From Hoplostethus atlanticus (lineage: Eukaryota > Chordata > Actinopteri > Trachichthyiformes > Trachichthyidae): a DNA stretch of 64,000 nucleotides. Where the stretch lies: positions 1,949,001 to 2,013,000 of the forward strand of contig JAXDDX010000045.1 in NCBI GenBank assembly GCA_034670405.1, read 5' to 3'. Positions 24,190 to 36,417 of this stretch are shown piece after piece (within the stretch, counting starts at the first letter, position 1; the number at the start of each line of letters is the position of its first letter). The notes below the pieces were generated by a model, which saw nothing but the letters and a program-made list of their open reading frames with translations, was not told the DNA's origin and searched no databases. A program made the translations under genes and the position numbers.

Positions 24190-24365
24190 GCAGTGGTTGT
24201 AAATCCCGTGCCATCCTGACCTAACAGTCTCTCATTTCACTACTTAGTTCCTCCTCTCTGGTTGAAGGTGTGTTAATCAGTGAAATCAGCTGCTGCAGTA
24301 ATTGGTTGGAATGAAAACCTGCAGACTCTTGGGTCACGAGGGCACAGGAGGACTGAAAGCCACTG
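24190..24365. mobile_element. foldback MITE-like element, copy 1
   Basis: The ends are loosely inverted: cagtggttgtaa at the left and gaaagccactg at the right. The interior holds ctctggttgaaggtgtgtta, atcagtgaaatcagctg and aattggttggaatgaaaacc. A related copy lies at 40308-40424. The interior phrases are, from general knowledge, common in fish genomes. Confidence 0.55.
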
Positions 24366-25672
24366 ACAACATGTAATATTAAAGTATGTTGCATGGAAAA
24401 GTAAAGCTATCATCTATCATCTTGAAAAGCACACGAGTGTTTTTGTTGTAATGTGTTAAGGACGGGCTGCAGACAGATGAGGTTACAGTGATCTAGACGC
24501 AGATGGGAAGTTACCTTTGCAGTGGGAATCCTTAGAAAAATCCTCCCAGAGTGCAGCAGATGTCGAGCTTAAAGGGCCATGATCAGTTTGAGCCTTTCTC
24601 CGCTTACTGTGCAATTCTGAAAAAATACAAGCGGCAGCATGAGGAGCATGTATGATGTTCAGGTTGTATGATGACAACACTATTCTGGCAAAAGGTTTTC
24701 CAGCCGCTAGTTGGCGACAGTAAGCTGGGATCTGCACAGAAATTCCAGGACAAAAGCACGATGTGACCTATTGGCAAGATTATGACCAGGATGCAGGTGT
24801 TTCATGGTGCTATGCACACTGCACACTGATCAATAGTAAAAAGTGAGTCTAAGGTTTCATACTCCTTTACTACACTAAGACACATTCTACTAGCAGCTGA
24901 CCAGGAGAACTTGACACTGGCTTAATAATAACACCATGTCTATCTCCCAGATGAAGAGTGACTCTGAAACGACTCTGATTTTAAACATTGGTCCATTTTG
25001 ACAAGACAGTGACATTGAGACTGCCATATGGACTGAGCTTTTTCTGCATCATCTGTTTTGTGGGATTGAAATTTAAATTTCAGAGTGAAAAGTAAGAGTA
25101 GGATTTCGTATTTAATAAAAGATGTTCTCCAACATCTAACTGGGTTTGTGGACCAACAGCTATGCAGAGCAGTGGAGAACATCATTCAGGGGGGCATCTG
25201 AAATATCTTGCAGCCTCTTGGGATGCAAACATTGCAGATAACTGGGGAAACACTGAATTATAGTGCTTTTTGTCTTGAAAATGGACAAATTTAAAGATAT
25301 TGAATACCGGCTATGGGCACTTTCCATACAATATCTGTATCTGCACTGGTTTTCAAAAAACAATCAAAAAACAATCAGTTGAACCGTAAAGGTTACCTTT
25401 TGAAAAGTTAGCTCCAGGACACTAAATAAATATTCCCCAGGTCTAAGTTGTCTTTCTTGTTTGGGGATTCTTTACACAAGCTTTTCAAAATTAAATTACA
25501 AAAGCGGTGCTGACTACATCCCCCCAAGTAGACAGTTTTAGTGGTTTAATGGCGGTGGTTAGAGGTTTAATGAGCTCCCACGGAGGCATGAGTGCCCTGA
25601 AAAATGTCTTCTGCTAAGCTGAAATATAATTTTAAGGTTGTGAGCCACTCAGGGCCAAAGCCATCACATAAA

Positions 25673-25855
25673 GGGCAGCGGGGTGGCGTGGTGAGTAGGG
25701 AGACCATGCTTCATCCAGAGGCCCATTTCGGCAAGTATCCACAGTGCTGCAGTTCCCTTAAGCAAGACACTGAATCCCCACCAGCTCCAGGGTGCTGCTC
25801 TGTAGCTGACCCTGACCTCTGACCTCCCTGTGGAGGGGGTAAGAGAAAACCCCCT
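25673..25855 (+). repeat. tRNA-derived SINE-like element
   Basis: The copy starts agcggggtggcgtggtgagt, resembling an A box, and continues into ttaagcaagacactgaatcc and gctctgtagctgaccctgac. This layout is shared by many fish tRNA-SINE copies. The B box is degraded. Confidence 0.6.
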
Positions 25856-27213
25856 ATGGGGGCAAACTAAGTATCACACTATTACTCATGTGATCTATAG
25901 AGAGATGAGTGCACTAAAAATATATGTTCTACTAATGAAATAACACTGAGGTTGTAAGCTCTTTAGGATGATGCACATTTCATCTTTTAATCATGGCTAC
26001 AGCATGTCAGACATCTTTGAACAGGAACGTACTGGTAGGAGAAAATCAATATCAATAATTAATCATCAGTTACTTACTTAAATAAAAAATAAACAAACAT
26101 AATTGCTCCGCCATGTAAACTGGCGTGTTCAACGCTGTCGTCTGCCTGATGCACTTTTTGTTTCTCTCATCTGCCAAGGCCTTTGCAAAATCGGCTTGGT
26201 GTCAGAAATCAAGCAAGATAGCAGCTTGGAAGATGTAAATAATACGTCTTGCCAAAGCTCTTCGCGGTGGCAGAGGATTGTCGAGGACGGAGGAGGGGAG
26301 AAATAAACACGTTGGACAAAGAGTGACGACTGTATTGAGATGCTGCCTTACGGGGCTTCGCTGACAAACAGCCAATGTGTGTCAAACACAAACTGTCCTA
26401 TCGGTTCAGCCGCCGGTGCCTTCGCCAAGAAGGAAACCTCGCTAGCTCCACATTTACATAATCTTTTTCTCTGTTTGTGGGGACGGGAGAGAGAAAGAGG
26501 CTCAACAAAGTGTCTCCCAAAATAGGCCTTGAAAAGACTTGTCCCAATGTAACCATATCCATAGCTGGAGGGAGCTTTGTGTTCTCTGTATCTCCAGTGT
26601 GCATGAGGAATCACAGCGCTGAGAGATGCTGGGGTTGTTTTGCAGCTTATGTAAGGCCTTGCTGCCCCCCCACCCCATTTGTTCTATCAGATTAAAGGCA
26701 TACCTTGACTTTTGTCTTTCCCAACAAGCACAAGAGGCTAGCTTCAAGCTGCAGGTAGCTGCTCAGTGAACCTACAACCATTAGGTGGCATTCAGGGACA
26801 TTTGGCATCCATCACATTAATGGACAAGTAAGGTCCATCAAAACTTCAACTACTTTGAACTTGTTTGACAGACGGAGTTGCGATATTTTCACGCGCTGCA
26901 CTGCGTCAGTCCTTGTCATGTCATTTAATGGAAAATTTGAAAAGCAACGAATGAACATTCAAGTCTGGGTTTCTTTAAGCAGGGTGTCTGCAAGTTTCAT
27001 CAATTTATATTTAACACTTTTTAAGACTTTTTTAATGCCAGTTAGAATGAAATAGAAAACCAATTTCACATTGGAAAAAACATGAAAATGAAAACAGCTA
27101 TAGACCAATCAGAATATAGTCTGATATGACTGGACTCATTTCTCAACGGAAGAACATTTTTAAGACCTCTAAAACTACATTTAAGATATTATATTTAACT
27201 GTATTGAACACAA
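25856..27213. other. stretch with no recognised gene
   Basis: Overlapping chance frames on both strands (26340-26750) but no domain, no splice-consistent exon and no obvious repeat. Confidence 0.5.
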
Positions 27214-27706
27214 TTTAAGGCCTTAAAGCCTCAGGCAACTTAAAAATGAAATAGTAAAAATGAATATATGATATCAAAGTTTAGTGTCTAAACTTTCAGA
27301 AATATTAGAAAACCTAGTTCAAAAACAGCTCATTTAGCTGTTTAGACCATTTCTCAGGACTGTGTAGGCGTGTCAGATCAGGATTTGATTGACATCCTGA
27401 CAGGATTGATAGCTCCGCCCATGTCAAACTGTCAAGCTGTTGCACCTGTTGGGGGCGGGACAACTGACGTGCATTTTTTAATGATTGGATTAAAGAATTC
27501 TCTGCGTCATAAATCTCAGAAAATACCACGCCCAATTCAACCCCACTGTTCTGAACCCCCCACTCATTTGAACTAGGTTTTGTAATATTTCTGAACGTTT
27601 ATTTTCACTCAGATTTTTGTGGATGCTTAATTAGACACTAAACTTTGATATCATATATTCATTTTTACTATTTCAATCCAAGTTGCCTGAGGCTTTAAGG
27701 CTTTAA
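27214..27706. mobile_element. long-arm foldback element
   Basis: Inverted arms at 27214-27323 and 27567-27706. Both arms carry ccttaaagcctcaggcaact (or complement), aaatagtaaaaatgaatata, tgatatcaaagtttagtgtc and aaacctagttcaaa. The right arm has extra bases. A central spacer of about 240 bp carries short chance frames on both strands. This is the layout of a non-autonomous DNA transposon (MITE). The superfamily was not determined. Confidence 0.8.
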
Positions 27707-30700
27707 GATCATATAATTTAAGACATTTTAAAACTCTTTCAGGACCCTGCTGGCAGCCCGTTTAAGGTTTTTAGATCTTGAAACTGAGATTTATAAGCTG
27801 ACTCCTCTGCTAACACGGACCCAGGCCCACAACACAAGACATGCAGAGCTAACCTACAGCTCCCTGCCTTAGGACTGGAGACACTGCTCATCGGGGTGGG
27901 AAATGACCACCAGACACATGCAGGTCAGGTTTGCCTGTGTCTGTTCCAGCAGCCACTTCGGCAGGTAACCAACCACCGTAAAAGGTCCCTTTCTATTCCA
28001 GAAGTCAATTTGCCTGGTACAAAAGTGGAAGTGGCCGGTGATCTTTGTAATCGAGCGTTCACTACGGCAGGTTTCCGCCCAGATGCCAAAGCCAGATGAA
28101 AGTCCCGTCTACCTCAAAGCCTTATACACCTCTACACTGGGAGGGATGGCGAGGTCATGCTTTGTGTGATCCATCCCACAGCATGAGGTTTCCACTTCAA
28201 AAGCAGAGAGGGCTGAACTCTTAACTTTCACAGGCAGGCAGAAAGAGGATGAGTAACCTCCTCAGTGCCCGAGCTAATAAATATTCCTCCACGCTTCCGC
28301 TGGGTACTCCAAATAGGAGCCTCTGACGCGCATCAGAGAGGAAAATACATGAGTTGAACAGATTGCCCAGCCATGCGGGCAGCCTACGACAGGGGGGAAA
28401 CTGTGTGGACAAAGAGAGACAGGAAAAAATAAGGGGCTAATTAATTCCATAAGGCACCTCTTCACACAGTGATAATTCTTTCTATCATCACGCTACCCTG
28501 GGCTTCAACCATTACTCTGGGAGATCTATGGCATGACGCTCGCTGCTGCACATCGTAAAGTCACATTCATTTCAGGTTCTGGCACCGTTGCCCGGGCCTG
28601 GGCAATTGAGCCAAACAAATCTCACCGAGATGACATCAGGCAGATTAAAGTAAACTCGGGATTTTTGTCAGGGACATTAGGTTATGGTGAACACAATGAC
28701 AGAGTCAATTTGGGCTATGTATAAGAATGGCTTTCAGTTGATATAAGGCTATAGCCAAGTCTCAAAGCCTCTCTATGGTGTTTTGCATTGGCCTGCATCA
28801 GCAAGTATAGCCCCATATAAGCATTGGCTCTTTTAGTATAAGAGAACATCAGGACAAACTACATGCCGAAATGTGGAAGCTTAAGGATGCCTTGCTTAGC
28901 GGCAAACATATATCTTGTACAACATGACTGCAGACCTTTTTAATCGTCAGGGCCCACTCTTCCATTCGGCACACATCTGATCCACCAGGCAGCATATCAA
29001 TAAAATGTCAGCGTGTAAAACTGATTTGTGCTGTTCGCTACCGCCCCCCGCGATGTATTTGGGTTGAAGAAGATGAAGGAATAAGCTTTAAAATGTCACA
29101 CATCAGGGCTAAGGCTACGGTACCTCAGGAAATGTCCCTTCCATTTCTGTTGCTCAGAGCTAACCGACTATTTTCAGTAGAATAAGCAGACATCACAGAC
29201 ATTACATGCAACGAGGAGCAAGGAGGTCAAGGGTCAGGCAATGGTGCCCTGACAACACATACAACAGAATATTCCTGTAGCCCTATAGTGATCCAATGAG
29301 ACAGAGAAGTGTAAGTAACCTTTCACAACAACACATTTTTGGATTATTTGATTTGATGATGATTGATTTTTAAAACCAATATAAAGAAACAAAGTTGGCA
29401 AAAGCAGAAAAGCAGCTATTTCTGTTTGGACATAGCTAATGAAAGTTGTGAAACTATAAATGGGCAGAAGAAGAATAAAATTAGAAGAAAGGACAATAGG
29501 AAATTAATTGTTAAGGGATATGAAATCCAATCAGTGAAGCAGCAAAAAAAACATTGCATATTGTACTAATACTCCTGTTACCCCTGTTATGTATTCATTT
29601 AAGAGTCGGCTTGCAGCGTAAAGAAACTTCTATAGGTTATTATAATGTAGGACATCCAGGAACTGAAGCTTATTCAAGTGTTGCACTCACTGTACGTGAT
29701 GTGGATGAAAGCATCAGCTAAATGCCTTTGAAAGATGTCAATATGGATGATCTGTGATTTTGATTTCCACTGTTCAAGATACAGCAAATCACAAATCATG
29801 TAATATTAGATTCATAACAACTTGCTGAGCATTGGCTCTGAAGCTGTACATTTCTGGTGTATTGCCAGTCTTCTTTCAATGCACAAGAACCTAATATACG
29901 TCAGTATGTTCTATAAACTACATTCAATTATGAATTTGATTTGGTTTTTTTAGCTGTGCACTTTGGAAAAGATGTTTTTATTGCAAGGCATTTTCAAAGG
30001 GCTTTGCAGACCAGTATGCTAATTACAGATAGTAGATTTTCTATTTTTTTTTAAATTATGTATATACACATATTGCATTCATATATCCATCAAACATCAG
30101 GAATTAAAAAATTAAATTAAAATAGGTTAAAACACAAAATTACATGAGCCAAGGCACCTAAAGTTGCAGCCAAACAACATGTATGCAGTTATCGATCATC
30201 AGGCATGTCATTTAACTGAGAGCAGTCCAATAAGCAAAATAATATCAGGTAACATGAACAGTGACGACTCAATATCAGCTCCATAGTTCCAAGTTCAGCT
30301 CCATACATGCCTGATATAGCTGCTGTACCTAGCTATACAGCAAGTTAACTGTTAGCCAGGTAAAGAGGCTAAGCTAAAGAGGCTAGCTAGCTAGCTAACT
30401 TGAGCAAAACATCAACAACAGCTGCCGCCACCAGAAAGAGCTCGCCTCTACTTTTGCTCGAACTTGCTATCGTCTTCGCAATCGCCCATTGACTGGCACA
30501 CACTGTAAACTACTTTTATATAACGTTAAAGTAAGCTAACGTTATAAATTCGAGCTAACAGTGAGAGCGCATAGCTAGCCATGTATGTTCCGTTCTCTCG
30601 TGTATCAAGACAACGCGAAGCCAAAGTCCATTCCAAAATCTGACAGTTTAAGGCATCCTTGCTCATCTGCAAACGTACATAGATGGTAGAATACAACGTA

Positions 30701-31184
30701 GCGGCTTTTACAAATCGATGAGCTCTCCTGGTCAATTCGGCACCCATCCAATACACCATAGCACTTATTTGCATTAAAATTAAGACTTTCTTATCGGTGC
30801 CGCCCACCCCGGTCGATGTAACGTTATTTTGTCGAACCAATTATTAAAGTTAACATTTTACTAAAACAAAGGCTGCGTCGTGCCTTGGGTGTATGCCGAA
30901 TTGAAGAGTGGATCACAATTATTCTTAACCTGTCTTAAACCATGTTCTACAAGGTGTGTACGTCTGATGATAAGCAAGAAAATATGAAACTGACACATTT
31001 TTAGGGACTTTGGCGTGACGTTCTCTCTGTACAAGACAGCCTAGCGTACCGGGGCTAACCCAGTGTCAAGTAGCCACTCAACAAGCTAATAGTATCTAGC
31101 ACCACAGTTCACATTCCGTGAGTGACATGACCCTAATTTATACCTTTACCAGTCACATACTGGAAACAAAACAAGAAAACTTAC
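27707..31184. other. stretch with no recognised gene
   Basis: Unique-looking and AT-rich sequence. A diverged copy of the ggtaaccaaccacc repeat lies near 27965. The minus-strand frame at 30526-30840 (104 codons) shows no recognised domain. Much of this span may be the first pot1 intron if the promoter lies near 31.2 kb. Confidence 0.45.
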
Positions 31185-31260
31185 TACTGTCTGTGCGAGG
31201 TTGGTTTGTTTTCCCTCGCTTGGTTTCGAATTGACAGCTTGCTGTGATGCGCATGCGTAT
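31185..31260 (-). promoter_or_regulatory. candidate pot1 promoter and non-coding first exon
   Basis: pot1 needs a non-coding exon upstream of 17799. On the minus strand here a GC-palindrome tgcgcatgcg (31248-31257), close to an NRF1 site, is followed by about 60 bases. Then comes a strong donor AGTA|gtaagt, with the exon end at 31185. NRF1 sites are frequent in vertebrate housekeeping promoters. The link to pot1 across a 13.4-kb intron is inference only. The site could equally start a divergent transcript. Confidence 0.3.
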
Positions 31261-31272
31261 TAGGGAACACCA

Positions 31273-31340
31273 TACTACCACTACTACTATTAGTATTATT
31301 AGTATTAGTAGTACTAGTAGTACTACTAGCCCTACTAACA
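31273..31340. repeat. (ACT/AGT)n imperfect microsatellite
   Basis: A trinucleotide tract of actactact then agtattagtagtac. Its two halves are near complements and could pair. Confidence 0.8.
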
Positions 31341-31870
31341 CCACCAGTACTGTAAATAATAATAAAGGCAATCGTTACAATAGTCAAATATATATAAAGG
31401 CAAGATAAAAATAGGAAACACCCTCTCCCCTCCCCCTTTCCACACACACCCCCCACAGCCCACCACCACCACCTCAGGTCTGGTCCTGATGAGACTGATG
31501 CTTGATGCCAATGACCTGATTAACATGCATTGCTCACAAGTCACAAGTAATGAACAACTCTATTAGGAAAGAATAACTAGCCAAATTTTGAGATTGAAAA
31601 GAGTTTAATTGAAATTTCCCAGATGACACAAAATGTCCACCGGTGTATACGTCTCATTTTAGGGAGCATGAGAGACAACCATGAAAATATAATGTGATGC
31701 CAATTACAAGAGACAAGTCATGAGGCTCTGATGTGACGTTTTGGCCATTTGGGCAGGACCAGGACTGTGACTGAGGGGAGAAACACGTCTAACAAACTGT
31801 GATATGTCATATTTTGTGAGCAGTTGAAAATTATGGCTTTGATCAGGAGTTACAAAAGAATGCAATTTAA

Positions 31871-32016
31871 CATAATAACACATAACACTTTTATCCAACG
31901 TCCTTCACAGTGCCAGGAGTGCATACACTTGTAGCATGGATGCCCCCAATGGGAATGGAACCACCAACCCTGGCAGTGTTAGTGCCTTGCTCGACCCACT
32001 GAGCTCCACAGGACCA
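31871..32016 (+). repeat. dispersed repeat (ccaaccctggcagtgttag family), copy 2
   Basis: Same layout as the copy at 24040-24160: ttttatccaacgtccttcac, then gtgcatacacttgtagcatg, cccaatgggaatggaaccac and tggcagtgttagtgccttgc, ending cgacccactgagctccacag. Confidence 0.7.
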
Positions 32017-34825
32017 CTCGGCATTGTCTAACAACACTCCTCTCTGTGATTTCCTCAGGGAGAGGAAGCGTGATACTGACAGTCGGTCACCAGAGATGTT
32101 TGAGCTGAAGTCAGGGCAGGTCAGGCCATGCAACCTGCCAGCCTCAGGACTCTCCAGCCATTGGAAGTGACAGGAGACAAGTGAGGACTTCTCACTCGAT
32201 GACTCCACAATTGCACTGAGTGGGTTTTGGAGGCATTTCTTCAGCGCTCCATCCTGTGAGGAGTCAAAATAATGTCAGTTGTTGAACTCCCAGCGCCCCT
32301 GGCGTTACAGGGAAAACATCAGGAGCAGAAACACACTGTGATGGCAGTGTGCTTTTCAAGCGGTGTGTCTATGGAGGTGATTTGCTTTTCCAAATGCCCT
32401 TCCTTTACTTTTCCATGCAGAATCTCACTGAGCACAACATTACTACATATTGAAATAATGCATAAACAGCTATGAATATCAGGAATATGCACTATAGTCC
32501 AAAACACAAGCACTTATCACACTGTGAGGCAGCAGCATCCACCAATACGTATCATTACTAATAAACAATGCATTGTCTTGAAAAGTAACAAATGTGTGTT
32601 GTACCAAACCTGACACACAGACTGCTATTCTAGTCTATTCTAGTCTATTCTAGTCTAGTCTAGTTTATTCCTAGTGATCAAGAAAGACAACCACTGTGTA
32701 TCAGTCTAAACAAAAAAAAGCAAAATCATACAGCAGCAATCAAATTACCACATATCTCATCAAACAAACAGAGACTCACTCATGCTAACTAGCTTAGCAT
32801 GGGGCTGGAGGAGCGTCCGTGTGTTTGGTGATGTCATATCCATATTGCATTATAGATGTAAAGCACAGGAGCCTTACAACCAGATTAGTGACTGTTTAAT
32901 TAAATTGAAAAATGCCAAACAATCACCAAGTCTGTGATAGAGGGAGTAATTCTTCCTTCACGTGCTTTATCTTCCCCCCTCTGTATTAGCAGGAGGCTCA
33001 TTACTCAGCACTAATGAATTTTTGAGGCGTCTTGGGGCCGCGGTAATTTGGAGTAAATAGTGCAGAGAGGGCCTACAGTCTGGTGTGTTTCGGTGGTTTA
33101 TGTCTCTCATTGACCACCCTGGTCAGTGAAGAATATTACCAATAAGCAACATACATGTACCTGTCTTGCAAATGGCAAACATGTTGCATCTCCCCTATTA
33201 CTGCCTCGGCGTGAGGGTAATGGATACTGTTCATACTGGTCGCCCCAGCTGAGCACCATGCCACAAGGATAATACTGCCTTTCATGACAAAATGGGATTC
33301 TGAGAAGCAGAGAGACTGTAGACCCCACGGTCGTGACTCTGTTCATTTAAGTGTGAAATTTTGGTCCTGACAACGGTGGACGTGCACGCCCAATCCCACG
33401 CGCGGTCCATGGACTGTCTATATGTAGTAGTGCAGTGTTTTCCCCTACCATTCAATTAGTCTGGTCTTCACTGGAGAGCTTAAGTGTCTCCTGGTCTAAA
33501 TCAATCAATCAATCAATCAATAGCACATTTCATGCATGGAATGTAACTCAATGTGTTTCCTAATAACACAGTAAGAGGGTAAAATAAAAAGGGACACGAT
33601 AAGTAATCAAACAATGAGACAAAAGGAAGAGGATGGAACAAAATCATAAACAGAAATGTGAAGGAGCTTCTCCAGATCCTGCTGCCCTAAATGTGTCAGA
33701 GGCATTTCCACCTTGACAAGAATAAACTTCTGGGAAAACACTGAAGTCTCGCTGTGAATTCTGTACGTGTAGCCTGATGGTTCTTCGCCATCCAGACGTT
33801 TATTGTCCCACAGATGACGCAGCTATTGGAGGGCCTGAGCATGAATCAGGGACGACACCAGGACCCTTGAAGTCAGACAGTATCCGCCAAGCACCGCAGC
33901 ACACTGGGATGGCTCTCCGACAGAATCCACAATTCAACCAAACAAAATATTAAAGGTGCTATATATAAGACTTTGGTTTTCTCAACAAAAAAATAACTCC
34001 ACCTCCCTAGTGTCACTCCATTTTATTTTGAAGAGCCAGAATAAGAGCCGATAACAACCTTAATAACCAATAAGCCAATTCAGACCAGGTGAGCCAACTT
34101 CAAGCTGAAACTCTGCAGCCAGAACAGTGAAACAGGAATAAAGTTGTGGTTTACTTGCAAAGTAAAAATGCTTCCTGTTTTGTGCCGTAAAGCAATCCAG
34201 CAGATTGGCCCAGTGGTGATCGATCCTGCCAGTGTTTTATAGCACGAGTGAATTAATAAAATCAAGTTACATAAAAATTAAAACAAGGAAGTGAAATATA
34301 AAACCAGAATTCAAGATAAAACAACTAAAAGTACCATTTCCGAAAGGTTTGTTCATAAAAGTGTGTTTTAAGAAGATAAAACTGATTTGCTGTCAGTGCT
34401 TTGCTCTGCAGGTTCGCTGCTAGAATCAATGAAACTTCTTCTCCACAGCATCTTCAGTCATTTACACCAGGTGATTAAATACAGTGTGTTAGTTCAGGCT
34501 CAGTAAGGCTGTTTTCCTGTTTCAACAGGAATAAAGGATTTTTGTGTTGTCAAATCCAATATTTGAAAGTGAGAGCCTTTTAAATACTAAATATGCCTTC
34601 TAAAATAGAAAAATGATTTCAAACACTAACAAACTGTCTCACACACTGTATGTGTGTGTGCCAAAAAATCTTTATGAAGTCGGAGACAGCACTGGTCTGA
34701 ACTGTGGCATCCGACAGGTAACCGTATATCTACACAAGACTAGTGGTCTGACTAGAGAGGACACAGGAGGCCCATGATGGCACCGGCTCTACCACTCATA
34801 AATAACCCCAAACAATAAGGAGGAG
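32017..34825. other. stretch with no recognised gene
   Basis: It contains a ttctagtcta-type tandem at 32624-32670 and an (aatc)n run near 33500-33521. The rest is unique-looking. The segment at about 32890-33060 has long A/T-rich words around gtgctttatcttcccccc and ggggccgcggtaatttgg. It could be a conserved non-coding element, which only alignment could show. Confidence 0.45.
32624..32670. repeat. tctattctag tandem repeat
   Basis: Four to five imperfect 10-bp units (tctattctag, tctagtctag). Confidence 0.85.
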
Positions 34826-35509
34826 ATGAGGGAGGTGACGGGGCCGGCCTCACAGCCTCCCAGCAAAAATGAAACAAATATGATCGTAAATCCTGACGCC
34901 AATCCCGGTGCCTTCAGGGGCCGAGGAGGAGGTGATGACAGAGATTTACTCCTCCCACTCGCCCCCAAGATGTGCTCCATCATCCCCTTGAGGAATGATA
35001 CAGGCCTGAAGGATCATTGTAGGAGGAGGAGGTCCCCCGGAGTGTCGGTGTTATATGGTGTTATACTGAAGAGCGCCAAGAGCGTCCCTGCAACAGAGAC
35101 CGGAGTACTATCTGCCCTCCGTCCACAGCAATATGTTCATCTGACAGGATCCAAGCCTCTGAAGTCTCCAGATAGTGCTGTGTTCATTTCAGATGTCTGG
35201 CCAGGACAAACTGGGAAGGAAGATCTATACAGTAGTTGCTATTGCAGAAGTCCTCCTTCATGCATCCACCCTGGATCAGTACTGAATTACGGTACAGATG
35301 AATTAGTACATTCGACGCAGAAACAGATTCTCAGCCAGACTTCCTTGTTGCTTCTGACAGCTGAGAAGAGAGCGAATCTTGCTTTTTCCATACATCTCCT
35401 CGAGGGGAGCAAATGTGTAGCAGAATACCAGTACAACCACAGTCTCTACTGGTTCCACTGGGAGCTGACCAGTACAACCACAGTCTCTACTGGTTCCACT
35501 GGGAGCTGA
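34826..35509 (+). other. longest non-repeat-like open frame between the genes (unassigned)
   Basis: An open frame of 227 codons starts MREVTGPASQPPSKNETNMI. Its last roughly 30 codons run into the 41-bp minisatellite. No domain, signal peptide or membrane segment is evident. Codon use near the start looks protein-like, but no splice context or homology is recognised. It is probably chance, or a conserved non-coding block. Confidence 0.15.
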
Positions 35510-35750
35510 CCAGTACAACCCCAGTCTCTACTGGTTCCACTGGCAGCTGACCGGTACAACCACAGTCTCTACTGGTTCCACTGGGAGCTGACCGGTACAA
35601 CCATAGTCTCTACTGGTTCCACTGGCAGCTGACCGGTACAACCACAGTCTCTACTGGTTCCACTGGCAGCTGACCAGTACAACCACAGTCTCCTACTGGT
35701 TCCACTGGGAGCTGACCAGTACAACCACAGTCTTGAACTGTTGGCTACTG
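35428..35750. repeat. 41-bp minisatellite, second locus
   Basis: Nearly eight copies of a 41-bp unit (accagtacaaccacagtctc then tactggttccactgggagctg), with variants such as tggcagctgaccggtac. The unit is nearly the same as the 43-bp unit at 19338-19660. A final divergent copy (cttgaactgttggctactga) leads into the adjacent dispersed repeat. Confidence 0.92.
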
Positions 35751-35897
35751 AGCAAAAATGGCACAACTGGAGCAGTTGGGGTTAAAGGTCTTGCTCAAGG
35801 GCACTTCATCAGTAGTTGTTGGGGGATTTTAACAGCCGGCCGAGGGATTCGAACCAGAAACCTTTCAATCTCAAGTTCACTTTTCTAACTGCTCAGT
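35751..35897 (+). repeat. dispersed repeat with B-box-like core, flanking the minisatellite
   Basis: The sequence reads ggagcagttggggttaaagg, tcttgctcaagggcacttca, then gagggattcgaaccagaaac and tctcaagttcacttttctaa. The gggattcgaac core resembles a Pol III B box. The phrase ttgctcaagggcac is widespread in teleost genomes. The minisatellite probably expanded from the edge of such a copy. Confidence 0.6.
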
Positions 35898-36417
35898 GCT
35901 TTTCACTGCATAAGTTTCCTAACTGGGTGGACCAATGCCGTTGACTCTGGTCAGAGTTTCATTCGAACTCACGACTGACATCCATCACCGAAATTAGCCT
36001 GGAAAAGCTGCAGTAGATGTAATTGATCACAGAAATAATACATGAGTTAACTGTAAAATAGAAAACATTGTTATAGAGTTAATTGCTCCAGGCTGATAGT
36101 GTGAGGGACTTCAGCAGTGGATCATTTCCTTGATCAACGATAATGCGAAGGAGCATGTTGGGACCTTGATAACAGGACGATGAGGAATGAATATCTGGGT
36201 AATTACAGGCAATATGACTTAGTGTCTGTAAAGAGCTCAAGTCCAATCAAGAAGAAAGAAATACCAACAGTGCAATATTCTACAGCATCAAAACCATTAC
36301 AATCAATAACCTCTTTTCTCTATCAGACGATTATGAAAGATCATTCATGCACGTAGGCATGATTTGTGAATTCAAGTGAATGTTGAGTCATGGTCTTGTT
36401 ATAACGCTTGAACTTTA

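Noticed and set aside
30526..30840. 104-codon minus-strand frame near the candidate promoter
   Set aside because: No recognised domain or splice pattern; it ends in a region rich in stop-free chance sequence.
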